Of a DNA stretch of 64,000 nt, positions 53,268 through 62,016 are shown piece after piece. The notes below the pieces were generated by a model that worked only from the letters and a program-made list of their open reading frames with translations, was not told the origin of the DNA and made no database searches. How positions within the stretch are numbered: the stretch's first letter is position 1; each line of letters begins with the position of its first letter. The position numbers were made by a program, and so were the translations under genes. The DNA comes from Polaromonas sp. (lineage in GTDB: Bacteria; Pseudomonadota; Gammaproteobacteria; Burkholderiales; Burkholderiaceae_C): the NCBI RefSeq assembly GCF_012927455.1, contig NZ_JABBPE010000016.1:248001-312000 (forward strand). Direction: 5' to 3'.

Positions 53268-54569
53268 TCAGCGAATGCGCGGCAGGGCCTGCAGTTGCTC
53301 GGGCGTGGTGAAGTAGGCGGCGTTGGCGCCCAGGCGCTTGCGCGCTTGCGCCAGCTCGTGGCGCGCAACGCTGCGCAGGTGCACTTCGTCGGGCCCGTCC
53401 ATCAAATGCAGGGCGCGGCCCCAGGTGCAAAAATAAGCCAGCGGCGTGTCTGGCGACAGGCCCATGGCACCGAACACCTGCATGGCGCGGTCTACCACGC
53501 GTGTCTGCAGGCGCGCCGCCACCACCTTGATGGCCGCTACCTGCGCGCGCAGCTGCGCGGCCTCGCAGGTCCCCTGGTCAAGCAACCAGGCGGTATGCAG
53601 CACCAGCAGGCGCGCCTGGTCAATCTCTATGCGCGACTCGGCAATCCAGTCCTGCACGTTAGAAAAATCCGAGAGGTGCTTGCCGAAGGCTTCGCGTTCC
53701 AGCGTTCGTTCGGTGGCCAGCGCCAGCGCCAGTTCGCACTGGCCGATGGCGCGCATGCAGTGATGGATGCGCCCCGGCCCTAGGCGCGCCTGCGCCATCG
53801 CGAAGCCCTCACCCCAAGCCTCCCAGCCGCCCAGCAAATGGTCGGCTGGCACGCGCACATCACGCAGCAAAATTTCGCAATGCCCTTCGGGCGCCAGGTG
53901 GTGCACCACGGCAATGTTGCGCAGCACCTGCACGCCGGGGCTGTCCAGCGGCACCAGCAACATGCTGTGCTGATGGTGCGCGCCGTCTGCGTCGCCTTCG
54001 GCCGCATCGGCGTTGCGGCACATCACGATCAGCAGCGTGCAACGCGGGTGCGCCGCGCCGGTGATAAACCACTTGCGGCCGTTCAGCACCAGTTGCGCGC
54101 CTTCGCGCCGCACACTGGTCTGCAGGTTGGTCGGATCGGACGAGGCGACGTCGGGTTCTGACATGGCGAAGGCCGAGCGGATGCGGCCATCGAGCAGCGG
54201 CACCAACCACCGCGCGCGCTGCGCCGACGTGGCAAAACGCTGCAGCAGTTCGATGTTGCCGGTGTCGGGGGCGCTGCAGTTAAACACCTCGGCAGCCCAA
54301 GGCAGGCGCCCCATGATTTCAGCCAGCGGCGCGTAGTCGAGGTTGCACAGGCGCGTGCCGGGCTGGTCTGAGCCCAGGCTGGGCAAGAACAGATTCCACA
54401 GCCCCTCTTCGCGCGCCAGCGCTTTGAGGTCTTCAACAAAGGGCGGCGGGTACATGCCGTCTTGCACCGAGCGGTGCCAGGCGGCGTTATAGGGCAGCAG
54501 ATAGCGCTGCATGAACGCTTCAAGCTGCAGGCGCAGCGCTTGCGCGCGCGGAGAATGTGCAAAGTCCAT
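53268..54569 (-). CDS. Acyl-CoA dehydrogenase family protein
   Basis: A 433-residue acyl-CoA dehydrogenase: FAMSEPDVASSDPTNLQTSVRREG (flavin/CoA region), LNGRKWFITGAAHP, REAFGKHLSDFSNVQDWIAESRIEIDQARLL and QVFGAMGLSPDTPLAYFCTWGRAL. The start is close to the usual N-terminus for ACAD11-like proteins. FAD-dependent beta-oxidation or a related step; acyl preference cannot be read. Confidence 0.92.
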   Translation of the reverse strand: MDFAHSPRAQALRLQLEAFMQRYLLPYNAAWHRSVQDGMYPPPFVEDLKALAREEGLWNLFLPSLGSDQPGTRLCNLDYAPLAEIMGRLPWAAEVFNCSAPDTGNIELLQRFATSAQRARWLVPLLDGRIRSAFAMSEPDVASSDPTNLQTSVRREGAQLVLNGRKWFITGAAHPRCTLLIVMCRNADAAEGDADGAHHQHSMLLVPLDSPGVQVLRNIAVVHHLAPEGHCEILLRDVRVPADHLLGGWEAWGEGFAMAQARLGPGRIHHCMRAIGQCELALALATERTLEREAFGKHLSDFSNVQDWIAESRIEIDQARLLVLHTAWLLDQGTCEAAQLRAQVAAIKVVAARLQTRVVDRAMQVFGAMGLSPDTPLAYFCTWGRALHLMDGPDEVHLRSVARHELAQARKRLGANAAYFTTPEQLQALPRIR

Positions 54570-54684
54570 GCGCCATTGTCCTGCCGGGGCGGCGCGCTGT
54601 CAGCGCGCAGGTGACAGGTTTAGCGAAGTGCTCCCGGTACATGGAGCGAGTTCACGCCTGGTTAGAAATGCAATGACCGAGGGA

Positions 54685-55029
54685 CTATCGGCAAAAGTAG
54701 TCGTTGACCACCGGCGTGGTGTCCTGCACAACGGCAAACGCATCGATGCAGTCTGTGGTGGTGTCTAGCCGCTCATACACCACGACCGTAAATCTTGAAG
54801 GCCGCGCCGGAATATTCATGATCAGGCGGGGCGCGCCAAAGGTTTTGACCAGCTCCTGGTACGGCCGGCCGTTCCAGGACGATTTCATGGATTTTTCCCG
54901 CTGGTCGCGACTATACGAGTTTGGATGCCCGCCGTCGCGCTGCGCAACCGGCAGCTCACCGCAGGCGCCTAGCAGTAGCGCGCCAACAAGCGCGGTGGAC
55001 AATCGCAAAAACCAAAAATTCAGGACCAT
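54685..55029 (-). CDS. Small lipoprotein of unknown function
   Basis: A protein of 114 residues with a signal (MVLNFWFLRLSTALVGALLLGAC) and lipobox LGAC. The mature part has an ARPSRFTVVVYERLDTTTDCIDAFAVVQDTTPVVNDYFCR tail with two Cys that could pair. The start at 55029 or 55044 cannot be settled. It has no recognised family. Confidence 0.65.
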   Translation of the reverse strand: MVLNFWFLRLSTALVGALLLGACGELPVAQRDGGHPNSYSRDQREKSMKSSWNGRPYQELVKTFGAPRLIMNIPARPSRFTVVVYERLDTTTDCIDAFAVVQDTTPVVNDYFCR

Positions 55030-55248
55030 GATGGCTATCGTCACTCAATGGTGAAACAGGTGCGGGCACGGCCTTCGCCTTGCATTCGTCGCACCGCTGT
55101 CAGGGTGCCGTTGGCGACTTCAGAGTGGGATGATTTCCCCACCGGAAATTCGATGGATGCTTAAGCGCATCAGTATAAGAATGCGTTATGACAGCAGGCT
55201 TACCAAGCTGCGCTCGCCAGTTGCAAAGACCGGCTTGATGCGAAGAAG

Positions 55249-55557
55249 TTAGCCAGGCGCTTTGCCGTCAACCCCGTCAACTAACTCCCGGCCTTTGACG
55301 AAAGCGAGATCTTCTGTAACGGCTTGCGTTGAATAAAAGCTTGCCGGGTCTGACTCGGCGCTGGACAGCGGTGTCGCCGTCGGTCCCGCTCCGCTATCAG
55401 TAATTCTGACTTTGAAATCCCATTGTTGACCGTGGCCGTCAAGTTCTTCAGCCTGATGGGCGCGCACTGCCGTGCAGACATGTATCTGCTTGTCGTGATA
55501 ATCCAGCGTTTTCCACTCCGGTTGATCGTTCTTTGCCGTGTCTTTGAGGGTGGCCAT
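55249..55557 (-). CDS. Hypothetical protein
   Basis: A 102-residue soluble protein (MATLKDTAKNDQPEWKTLDY...). A clear AAAGGAGAA ribosome site and natural composition support it as a gene. No motif or family is recognised. It lies 163 bp left of ureG on the same strand, and could share its transcript. Confidence 0.6.
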   Translation of the reverse strand: MATLKDTAKNDQPEWKTLDYHDKQIHVCTAVRAHQAEELDGHGQQWDFKVRITDSGAGPTATPLSSAESDPASFYSTQAVTEDLAFVKGRELVDGVDGKAPG

Positions 55558-55719
55558 CGCGTTCTCCTTTGCGCTTGCAGCGGGTTGCTCGAACGACAGT
55601 CATTGTCGCAAACGAAAGCCCACGCGCACGCGCCCCCGCTGAAGACTTGACGTAACGTGCGTGAAATTGCGTTTCGCAGCGGAGATTTGACTGGTCTTCC
55701 TGAGCCCAGGCTGGCGGGC

Positions 55720-56373
<654 letters not shown>

Positions 56374-56381
56374 AGTGCCCC

Positions 56382-56539
56382 CACGTTTGCCGCCAGGGCG
56401 GCTGCACTGTCCCCCGAGGGGGCGCGATCTAGTTTGAAGCGGTTCTGCACTGCGAAGAGCGCGTCCACGTTTGCCGCCAGGGCGGCGGCACTGTCCCCCG
56501 AGGGGGCGCGATCTAGTTTGAAGCGGTTCTGCACTGCGA
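56382..56539. repeat. Tandem duplication of a 74-bp element between ureF and ureG
   Basis: Two 74-bp copies, 56382-56455 and 56466-56539, differ at a single base. Each contains GCCGCCAGGGCGGC and CCCCCGAGGGGG hairpins then GATCTAGTTTGAAGCGG. This is the style of a repeat element found in many Comamonadaceae. The second copy abuts the ureF stop codon. Confidence 0.95.
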
Positions 56540-57301
56540 TCATGATCTGAACAACCTTGAGTATTGAACTTCATGCTGGGCCGACAAAATGGCCAGCATG
56601 GGGGAAAACGCCTGGCGCTCGCTGTCAGTCAAAGAGAGGGCGTATTCCACGGCACCAGGGATGTCGGAGGTCAGCGCCGAGAGGATGCGCTGCCCCGCGC
56701 TTTGCCCCAGGGGAACAGATTTAATGGCGGCTTGCACCATGTTTTCGGCCCAGCCAAAGGTATAGGTCATCAGGCAGTGGCGCAGTGGCGCCTGGGTGGT
56801 GGATGCGGCCAAGGCAAAGGCCACCGGGTAGCTGGGCTGCAGCGCCGCCAGGGTATCGATTTGCGCCGCGTGGGCGGTGGTGTGGTTGCGCAGCCACTCC
56901 AGCAGCGAGCGGCCCATTTGTTCGGTTTGCTGGCGCAGCTCGCTGCTCTCGCGGGTGTGCAAAGCCCAAGCGTTGAGTTCGGCAATACGGCCATGGTCAG
57001 CGCACTGCCAGGCGGGCACGGCCTGCGCCACCACGGCCAGGTCGGCGCGCGCCAGGCTCAGGTGCAGTTGGTCCAGCAGCCAAGCGCTTGCTCCTGATTC
57101 TGTAGCTACCCGCGCACTGTCCACGGCAGCTTCAAGGCATTCCGAGTAAGAAAACCCGCCGATGGGCAGGGCCGGCGAGGCCAGCCACATGAGCTGCATC
57201 AGGCTGCTGCCGTGCAAGGCTGGCGCGGGCTCTTCCCGACGCCGGCGCCGCCGGATGCCGGTGATGGGCGTGTGCTTGGCAGGACCGGAGCGGCGTATCA
57301 A
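56540..57301 (-). CDS. ureF: Urease accessory protein UreF
   Basis: UreF, about 220-253 residues, part of the UreDFG nickel-loading complex. Core motif [18 protein letters not shown], then [13 protein letters not shown] and [22 protein letters not shown]. Start is uncertain: a TTG at 57301 overlaps the ureE stop by 4 bp, while the ATG at 57199 gives [12 protein letters not shown], the family-like N-terminus. The usual Gly after GGFSYSE is replaced by Cys (SYSECLE). A short piece near 57089-57107 resembles the interspersed repeat in reverse. Confidence 0.93.
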   Translation of the reverse strand: MIRRSGPAKHTPITGIRRRRRREEPAPALHGSSLMQLMWLASPALPIGGFSYSECLEAAVDSARVATESGASAWLLDQLHLSLARADLAVVAQAVPAWQCADHGRIAELNAWALHTRESSELRQQTEQMGRSLLEWLRNHTTAHAAQIDTLAALQPSYPVAFALAASTTQAPLRHCLMTYTFGWAENMVQAAIKSVPLGQSAGQRILSALTSDIPGAVEYALSLTDSERQAFSPMLAILSAQHEVQYSRLFRS

Positions 57302-57819
57302 GGGGCGTGGCCCTTCCCGTGGCTGTGATCATGCCCATGCTCGCCCTGTGCATGGCTGTGGCCAGCTGAGGAATAGGCCCCACCCTCGGGCTCGAATGCC
57401 TCGGTCGCCTCACGCACCGTCAGATGCATGGCGCGCAGCATGTCGGCCAGCACATGGTCGGGCTCTATCTTCAGATGATCCGGTTTGAGTTCTATCGGCA
57501 CATGCCGGTTGCCCAGGTGGTAGGCCGCGCGTGTCAGGTCAAACGGTGTGCCGTGCGTCAGGCAAGGCGTGATGCGCAGCACCGGTTGTCCGGCGGCAAT
57601 CACGCGAACAAGCGAGCCGTCTTCAGCCACCAGCACATCACCGCCGCGCACCAGGGTGCCGCGCGGCAAAAATATGCCCACAGCGCGTCCCTGTGAATCG
57701 GTGGCGTTGAAACGGCTTTTCTGACGCAGGTCCCAATCGAGTTCAAGCGTGGCGGCGCGCTTGAGCAGCACCGGTGCTAAGCCGGCGCCTTGCTGGATAA
57801 GTCTGGAAATTTGCAGCAT
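57298..57819 (-). CDS. ureE: Urease accessory nickel chaperone UreE
   Basis: A 173-residue UreE: N-terminal peptide-binding domain ([31 protein letters not shown]), metal-binding C-terminal domain ([29 protein letters not shown]) and a His-rich tail ([19 protein letters not shown]) that binds extra nickel. The ATG at 57819 shares one base with the ureC stop (TGATG). Its own stop overlaps the ureF start region. Confidence 0.96.
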   Translation of the reverse strand: MLQISRLIQQGAGLAPVLLKRAATLELDWDLRQKSRFNATDSQGRAVGIFLPRGTLVRGGDVLVAEDGSLVRVIAAGQPVLRITPCLTHGTPFDLTRAAYHLGNRHVPIELKPDHLKIEPDHVLADMLRAMHLTVREATEAFEPEGGAYSSAGHSHAQGEHGHDHSHGKGHAP

Positions 57820-59585
57820 CAAAACAGAAAATAACGTTGTGACATGGGCAGACTCAGCGCTGCCTCGCAGGTCAGCAACTGACCATCGGCGCGCACGCTG
57901 TAAGTCTGCGCATCAATCTCCATCTTGGGCAGCGCGTGGTTGTGCACCATGTGCTGCTTGCGCACGCCACGTATGTTTTTAACCGCGCTGAGCGTCTTGG
58001 CCAACCCAAAGCGTTCCTTGATTCCTGCGTCAAGTCCGGCCTGCGAGACAAAGGTCAATGAGCCTCGCGCCAAAGCGCCGCCATAGGCGCCAAACATTGG
58101 GCGGTAATGCACCGGTTGCGGCGTCGGGATGGAGGCGTTGGGGTCGCCCATGGCGGCCATGGCGATGAAGCCGCCTTTCAAAATCAGCGCGGGTTTGACG
58201 CCAAAGAACGCCGGCTTCCACACCACCAGATCGGCCCATTTACCGACTTCGATGCTGCCGACCTCGTGGCTGATGCCGTGGGCGATGGCCGGGTTGATGG
58301 TGTATTTGGCGACGTAGCGTTTGGCGCGGAAGTTGTCGTTGCGCTCGCTGTCCCCGACGGCTCCGTCGGCTTGTGTTCCTTGCAGTTTGCCGCGCTGCCC
58401 CTTCATCTTGTGCGCCGTCTGCCAGGTGCGCAGAATCACTTCACCGACACGCCCCATGGCCTGGCTGTCGCTGGACATCATGCTGATGGCGCCCAGGTCG
58501 TGCAGCACGTCTTCGGCGGCAATGGTTTCTTTGCGGATGCGGCTTTCGGCAAAGGCCAGGTCTTCGGCAATCGCCGGGTTCAGGTGGTGGCACACCATCA
58601 GCATGTCGACATGCTCGTCCAGCGTGTTGACCGTGTAGGGCATGGTCGGGTTGGTCGAGCTGGGCAGGAAGTTGGCCTCGCCGACCACGCGCAGGATGTC
58701 GGGGGCATGGCCGCCGCCCGCGCCTTCGGTGTGAAAAGCGCACAGGCCGCGCCCCTTGGTGGCGGCGATGGTGTTCTCGACAAAGCCGCTTTCGTTAAGC
58801 GTGTCCGAATGAATCGCCACCTGGACATCGGCCTCTTCGGCCACGTCCAGGCAGTTGCTGATGGCCGCCGGTGTGGTGCCCCAGTCTTCGTGCAATTTCA
58901 AGCCGATGACACCCGCGTTGACCTGCTCGTGCAACGCGGCTGGAAGAGACGCGTTGCCCTTACCCAGAAAGCCCAGGTTCATCGGAAAGGCATCGGCCGC
59001 CTGCAGCATGCGCTCTATGTTCCACGGCCCGGGCGTGCAGGTGGTGGCAAAAGTTCCGGTGGCCGGGCCCGTGCCGCCGCCCAGCATGGTGGTGATGCCG
59101 GAAGCCAGCGCCTCTTCGATTTGCTGTGGGCAGATGAAGTGAATGTGGCAATCAATGCCGCCGGCCGTGACAATGTTGCCTTCGCAACTGATGACCTCGG
59201 TGCCGGGGCCAATGATGATGTCCACGCCGGGTTGTACGTCCGGGTTGCCAGCCTTGCCGATCGCCACGATGCGCCCGCCTTTCAGGCCGATGTCGGCTTT
59301 GACGATGCCCCAATGGTCAAGAATCAAGGCGTTGGTCATGACGCAGTCCACGGCGCCACCGCCCTCAGGGCCGGCGCCTGCACCGTCGCGCGTGCGCTGC
59401 GACTGCGCCATGCCGTCACGAATGGTCTTGCCACCGCCAAACTTGACTTCCTCGCCATGGCCGCCGGCGCGCAGGGTGAAGTCATGTTCGACCTCAATCA
59501 GCAGATCGGTGTCGGCCAGGCGTACCCGGTCGCCCATGGTGGGGCCAAATATTTCGGCGTAAGCGCGCCGTCCCATGGTTGCCAT
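57819..59585 (-). CDS. ureC: Urease alpha subunit
   Basis: The 588-residue catalytic subunit that hydrolyses urea to ammonia and carbamate. Nickel ligands: CHIHF (His147, His149), the carbamylated Lys230 in [15 protein letters not shown] (His259), [11 protein letters not shown] (His285) and SSDSQAMG (Asp373). The mobile flap VCHHLNP is present. Two in-frame insertions absent from typical UreC are seen: ~residues 66-79 ([13 protein letters not shown]) and ~402-412 ([11 protein letters not shown]). The second covers a perfect inverted repeat in the DNA. Start shares a base with the ureB stop. Confidence 0.97.
   Translation of the reverse strand: MATMGRRAYAEIFGPTMGDRVRLADTDLLIEVEHDFTLRAGGHGEEVKFGGGKTIRDGMAQSQRTRDGAGAGPEGGGAVDCVMTNALILDHWGIVKADIGLKGGRIVAIGKAGNPDVQPGVDIIIGPGTEVISCEGNIVTAGGIDCHIHFICPQQIEEALASGITTMLGGGTGPATGTFATTCTPGPWNIERMLQAADAFPMNLGFLGKGNASLPAALHEQVNAGVIGLKLHEDWGTTPAAISNCLDVAEEADVQVAIHSDTLNESGFVENTIAATKGRGLCAFHTEGAGGGHAPDILRVVGEANFLPSSTNPTMPYTVNTLDEHVDMLMVCHHLNPAIAEDLAFAESRIRKETIAAEDVLHDLGAISMMSSDSQAMGRVGEVILRTWQTAHKMKGQRGKLQGTQADGAVGDSERNDNFRAKRYVAKYTINPAIAHGISHEVGSIEVGKWADLVVWKPAFFGVKPALILKGGFIAMAAMGDPNASIPTPQPVHYRPMFGAYGGALARGSLTFVSQAGLDAGIKERFGLAKTLSAVKNIRGVRKQHMVHNHALPKMEIDAQTYSVRADGQLLTCEAALSLPMSQRYFLF
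58354..58369. repeat. Inverted repeat inside ureC
   Basis: CCGACGG-CT-CCGTCGG, a perfect 7-bp inverted repeat centred on the second in-frame insertion of ureC. It encodes the ADGAVG stretch. Confidence 0.85.
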
Positions 59586-59890
59586 CAGAGTATTCCTTGG
59601 GTCAGTCCGCGAAAACCAAATACCACCCGGTCGCCCGCGTAGTCCACCAGTTCAACGGTGCGTTCCTGTCCGGGCTCGAAGCGCACCGCCAAGCCCGACG
59701 CAATGTTCAGCCGCATGCCTTGCGCCGCAGCGCGGTCGAACCCGAGCGCGCCATTGGTCTCGGCAAAGTGGTAGTGCGAGCCCACTTGTATGGGCCGATC
59801 AGCGGTGTTTTGCACCACCAGCGTGAGCGTGCGGCGCCCCGGGTTGAGCACATGATCGGGGCCGTCGATGATGATTTCGCCGGGTGTCAT
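59585..59890 (-). CDS. ureB: Urease beta subunit
   Basis: A 101-residue structural subunit: [53 protein letters not shown]...[23 protein letters not shown]. The ATG at 59890 has a perfect GGAGGT ribosome site. An upstream TTG is unneeded. Its stop and the ureC start share one base, coupling them. Confidence 0.97.
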   Translation of the reverse strand: MTPGEIIIDGPDHVLNPGRRTLTLVVQNTADRPIQVGSHYHFAETNGALGFDRAAAQGMRLNIASGLAVRFEPGQERTVELVDYAGDRVVFGFRGLTQGIL

Positions 59891-59937
59891 GCTGACCTCC
59901 AAGAGAAAGCAAATCTAGCACTAGCACCCTTATAAAA

Positions 59938-59967
59938 TGCGCCGACAGCTATTGTTTCGATAGCAAT
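59938..59967 (+). repeat. Degenerate interspersed-repeat fragment between ureA and ureB
   Basis: TGCGCCGACAGCTATTGTTT then CGATAGCA keeps the hairpin arms GCTAT/ATAGC of the interspersed family. It splits the urease operon where ureA and ureB are usually close. Confidence 0.65.
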
Positions 59968-59986
59968 TTGAGTATTCATGGCGGTG

Positions 59987-60289
59987 TCAAACAATCGGTT
60001 GGTGCACGGTGACCAGCTTGGTGCCATCGGGGAAGGTGGCTTCGACTTGAATATCTGGAAGCATCTCGGCGATGCCATCCATCACTTGGTCACGACGCAA
60101 AACGGTGCGGCCTTCGCTCATCAGTTGTGCCACCGTTTTGCCGTCGCGCGCGCCTTCCATCACGGCAGCGCTGATCAAGGCAATTGCCTCCGGGTAGTTA
60201 AGCTTCAGGCCGCGCGCCAGGCGACGTTCGGCCAGCAAACCGGCGGTGAAGATAAGCAGCTTGTCTTTTTCGCGCGGGGTGAGTTCCAT
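59987..60289 (-). CDS. ureA: Urease gamma subunit
   Basis: A 100-residue gamma subunit, standard length: [60 protein letters not shown]...[37 protein letters not shown]. The frame up to 60490 is shadow. It is the first gene of ureABCEFG, with a sigma-54-type promoter about 40 bp upstream. ureD is not in the window; it may lie beyond the urt genes. Confidence 0.97.
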   Translation of the reverse strand: MELTPREKDKLLIFTAGLLAERRLARGLKLNYPEAIALISAAVMEGARDGKTVAQLMSEGRTVLRRDQVMDGIAEMLPDIQVEATFPDGTKLVTVHQPIV

Positions 60290-60327
60290 GGCCGTTGTTG
60301 TTGTCGTCGTGTGTGATGGATAGGTGG

Positions 60328-60343
60328 AGCAACTTGCGTGCCG
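60328..60343 (-). promoter_or_regulatory. Sigma-54-type promoter for ureA
   Basis: Read on the - strand: CGGCACGCAAGTTGCT, matching the -24/-12 consensus TGGCACG-N4-TTGCT at every position but the first. The GC of the -12 element lies about 40 bp from the ureA ATG, giving a start near 60317. Consistent with nitrogen-regulated (NtrC/RpoN) control. Confidence 0.78.
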
Positions 60344-60410
60344 TTGCGACTTGCGCAAAACCCAGAATGGCGTCTGCAAGTTTGCCTCATTGTGGTGCGT
60401 TTGTGCGGGT

Positions 60411-60429
60411 TGCGCGCCGCTTTGGCGCA
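60411..60429. promoter_or_regulatory. Candidate NtrC-type dyad between the divergent sigma-54 promoters
   Basis: TGCGC-N9-GCGCA dyad in the middle of the ureA-urtA gap. It is related in style to, but not a clean match for, the GCACC-N-GGTGC NtrC site. Weak; position between two sigma-54 promoters is the main support. Confidence 0.35.
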
Positions 60430-60468
60430 GTAAAACCTCTTTTTGATGCAGGCCCTGCCGAACAAGGC

Positions 60469-60484
60469 TGGCACAACCCTTGCG
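60469..60484 (+). promoter_or_regulatory. Sigma-54-type promoter for urtA
   Basis: TGGCACAACCCTTGCG: GG and GC at the exact -24/-12 spacing of the RpoN consensus. Predicted transcription start is near 60495, about 55 bp before the urtA ATG. Confidence 0.8.
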
Positions 60485-60550
60485 GAACAACGAGCAGATC
60501 CGGCTTGGATCGTTTTTCCAAATTCATCTAATTCATCTTGGAGAGAAATC

Positions 60551-61834
60551 ATGAATCGTCGAGGCTCTTTGAAAACACTCACCGCGTCCATCGTGCTGGG
60601 TTTTGGTTTGGCGGGTGTCACCGGGGTTCACGCTGCCGACACCATCAAGGTGGGCATCTTGCACAGCCTGTCGGGCACCATGGCAATCTCTGAAACGGTG
60701 TTGAAAGACACCGTGCTGATGGCGATCGAAGAGATCAACGCCAAGGGAGGCGTGCTTGGTAAAAAGCTCGAGCCAGTGATTGTGGACCCGGCTTCCAACT
60801 GGCCGCTGTTTGCCGAAAAAACCAAACAGCTGCTGGGCCAGGACAAAGTCGCTGTTATCTTCGGCTGCTGGACCTCGGTGTCGCGCAAGTCGGTGTTGCC
60901 GGTGGTCGAGGAAATGAACGGCCTGCTGTTCTACCCGGTGCAGTACGAAGGTGAAGAACTCAGCAAGAACGTGTTCTACACCGGGGCCGCGCCAAATCAG
61001 CAGGCCATCCCGGCGGTGGACTACCTGATGAGCAAGGCCGGCGGCGGCGCCAAGCGCTGGGTGCTGCTGGGCACCGACTATGTCTACCCGCGCACCACCA
61101 ACAAGATCCTGCGCGCTTACCTGAAGAGCAAGGGCGTGGCTGACAAGGACATCGACGAGAAATACACGCCGTTTGGCCACGCCGACTACCAGACCATCGT
61201 GGCTGACGTGAAGAAGTTTTCTGCCAGCGGCAAAACAGCAGTGGTGTCCACCATCAACGGCGACTCCAACGTGCCTTTTTACAAGGAGCTGGGCAACGCC
61301 GGCCTGAAGGCCAAGGATGTGCCGGTCGTCGCCTTCTCGGTGGGCGAAGAAGAGTTGCGCGGTGTAGACACCAAACCGCTGGTGGGCCACCTGGCGGCGT
61401 GGAACTACTTCCAGTCGATCAAGAGCCCGGCCAACACCGAGTTCATTAATAAATGGTCGACCTACGCCAAGGCCAAAAAACTTCCCGGCGCTGACAAGCC
61501 ATTAACCAACGACCCGATGGAAGCGACTTACATCGGCATCAATATGTGGAAGCAGGCGGTCGAAAAAGCCAAGTCCACCGACACGGACAAAGTGATTGCC
61601 GCCATGGCCGGCCAGACCTTCCCTGCGCCGTCGGGCATCGTGTCGAAGATGGATGAGAAAAACCACCACCTGCACAAGTCGGTGTTCATCGGTGAAATCA
61701 AGGCCGACGGCCAGTTCAATGTGGTCTGGAAGACGCCGGGACCGGTCAAGGCCAAGCCCTGGAGCCCGTTCATCGAAGGCAACGACAAAAAGCCCGATGA
61801 GCCAGCCAAAGGCATGAGTATCGCCACCAAGTAA
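60551..61834 (+). CDS. urtA: Urea ABC transporter substrate-binding protein UrtA
   Basis: A 427-residue periplasmic receptor for urea. Signal peptide MNRRGSLKTLTASIVLGFGLAGVTGVHA; mature part DTIKVGILHSLSGTMAISETVLKDTVLMAIEEINAKGGVLGKKLEPV, then FGCWTSVSRKSVLPVVEEMNGLLFYPVQYEGEE, a UrtA signature. The ATG at 60551 has GGAGAGA upstream. First gene of urtABC(DE), divergent from urease, so uptake and hydrolysis are expressed together under nitrogen limitation. Confidence 0.96.
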   Translation: MNRRGSLKTLTASIVLGFGLAGVTGVHAADTIKVGILHSLSGTMAISETVLKDTVLMAIEEINAKGGVLGKKLEPVIVDPASNWPLFAEKTKQLLGQDKVAVIFGCWTSVSRKSVLPVVEEMNGLLFYPVQYEGEELSKNVFYTGAAPNQQAIPAVDYLMSKAGGGAKRWVLLGTDYVYPRTTNKILRAYLKSKGVADKDIDEKYTPFGHADYQTIVADVKKFSASGKTAVVSTINGDSNVPFYKELGNAGLKAKDVPVVAFSVGEEELRGVDTKPLVGHLAAWNYFQSIKSPANTEFINKWSTYAKAKKLPGADKPLTNDPMEATYIGINMWKQAVEKAKSTDTDKVIAAMAGQTFPAPSGIVSKMDEKNHHLHKSVFIGEIKADGQFNVVWKTPGPVKAKPWSPFIEGNDKKPDEPAKGMSIATK

Positions 61835-61873
61835 AGGCGCCATTCCCCAGCCCGATTATGGTCAGGCGCTGCG

Positions 61874-61911
61874 AGCCGCAGCTGCTTCGCAAGAAGTCGC
61901 TGCGGCTTTTT
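61874..61911 (+). terminator. Intrinsic terminator/attenuator between urtA and urtB
   Basis: AGCCGCAGC / GCTGCGGCT 9-bp perfect stem with a 16-nt loop, followed by a T run. It would limit readthrough, leaving more urtA than urtBC mRNA, as is common for binding-protein genes. Confidence 0.8.
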
Positions 61912-62016
61912 GCTGCGCATCGCCAAGGGGCTCCGGCAGCGAAGCTTTTTGGCCCGCTTCTTGCGCTATCCCGGTGCAAAGGCTTTTAAGAATGGTGCGG
62001 CCTACAGGTTCTTCTC

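Noticed and set aside
56374..56574. N-terminal extension of UreG reading [16 protein letters not shown] twice
   Set aside because: This is the translated tandem repeat. UreG starts at 56373 with the normal [10 protein letters not shown].
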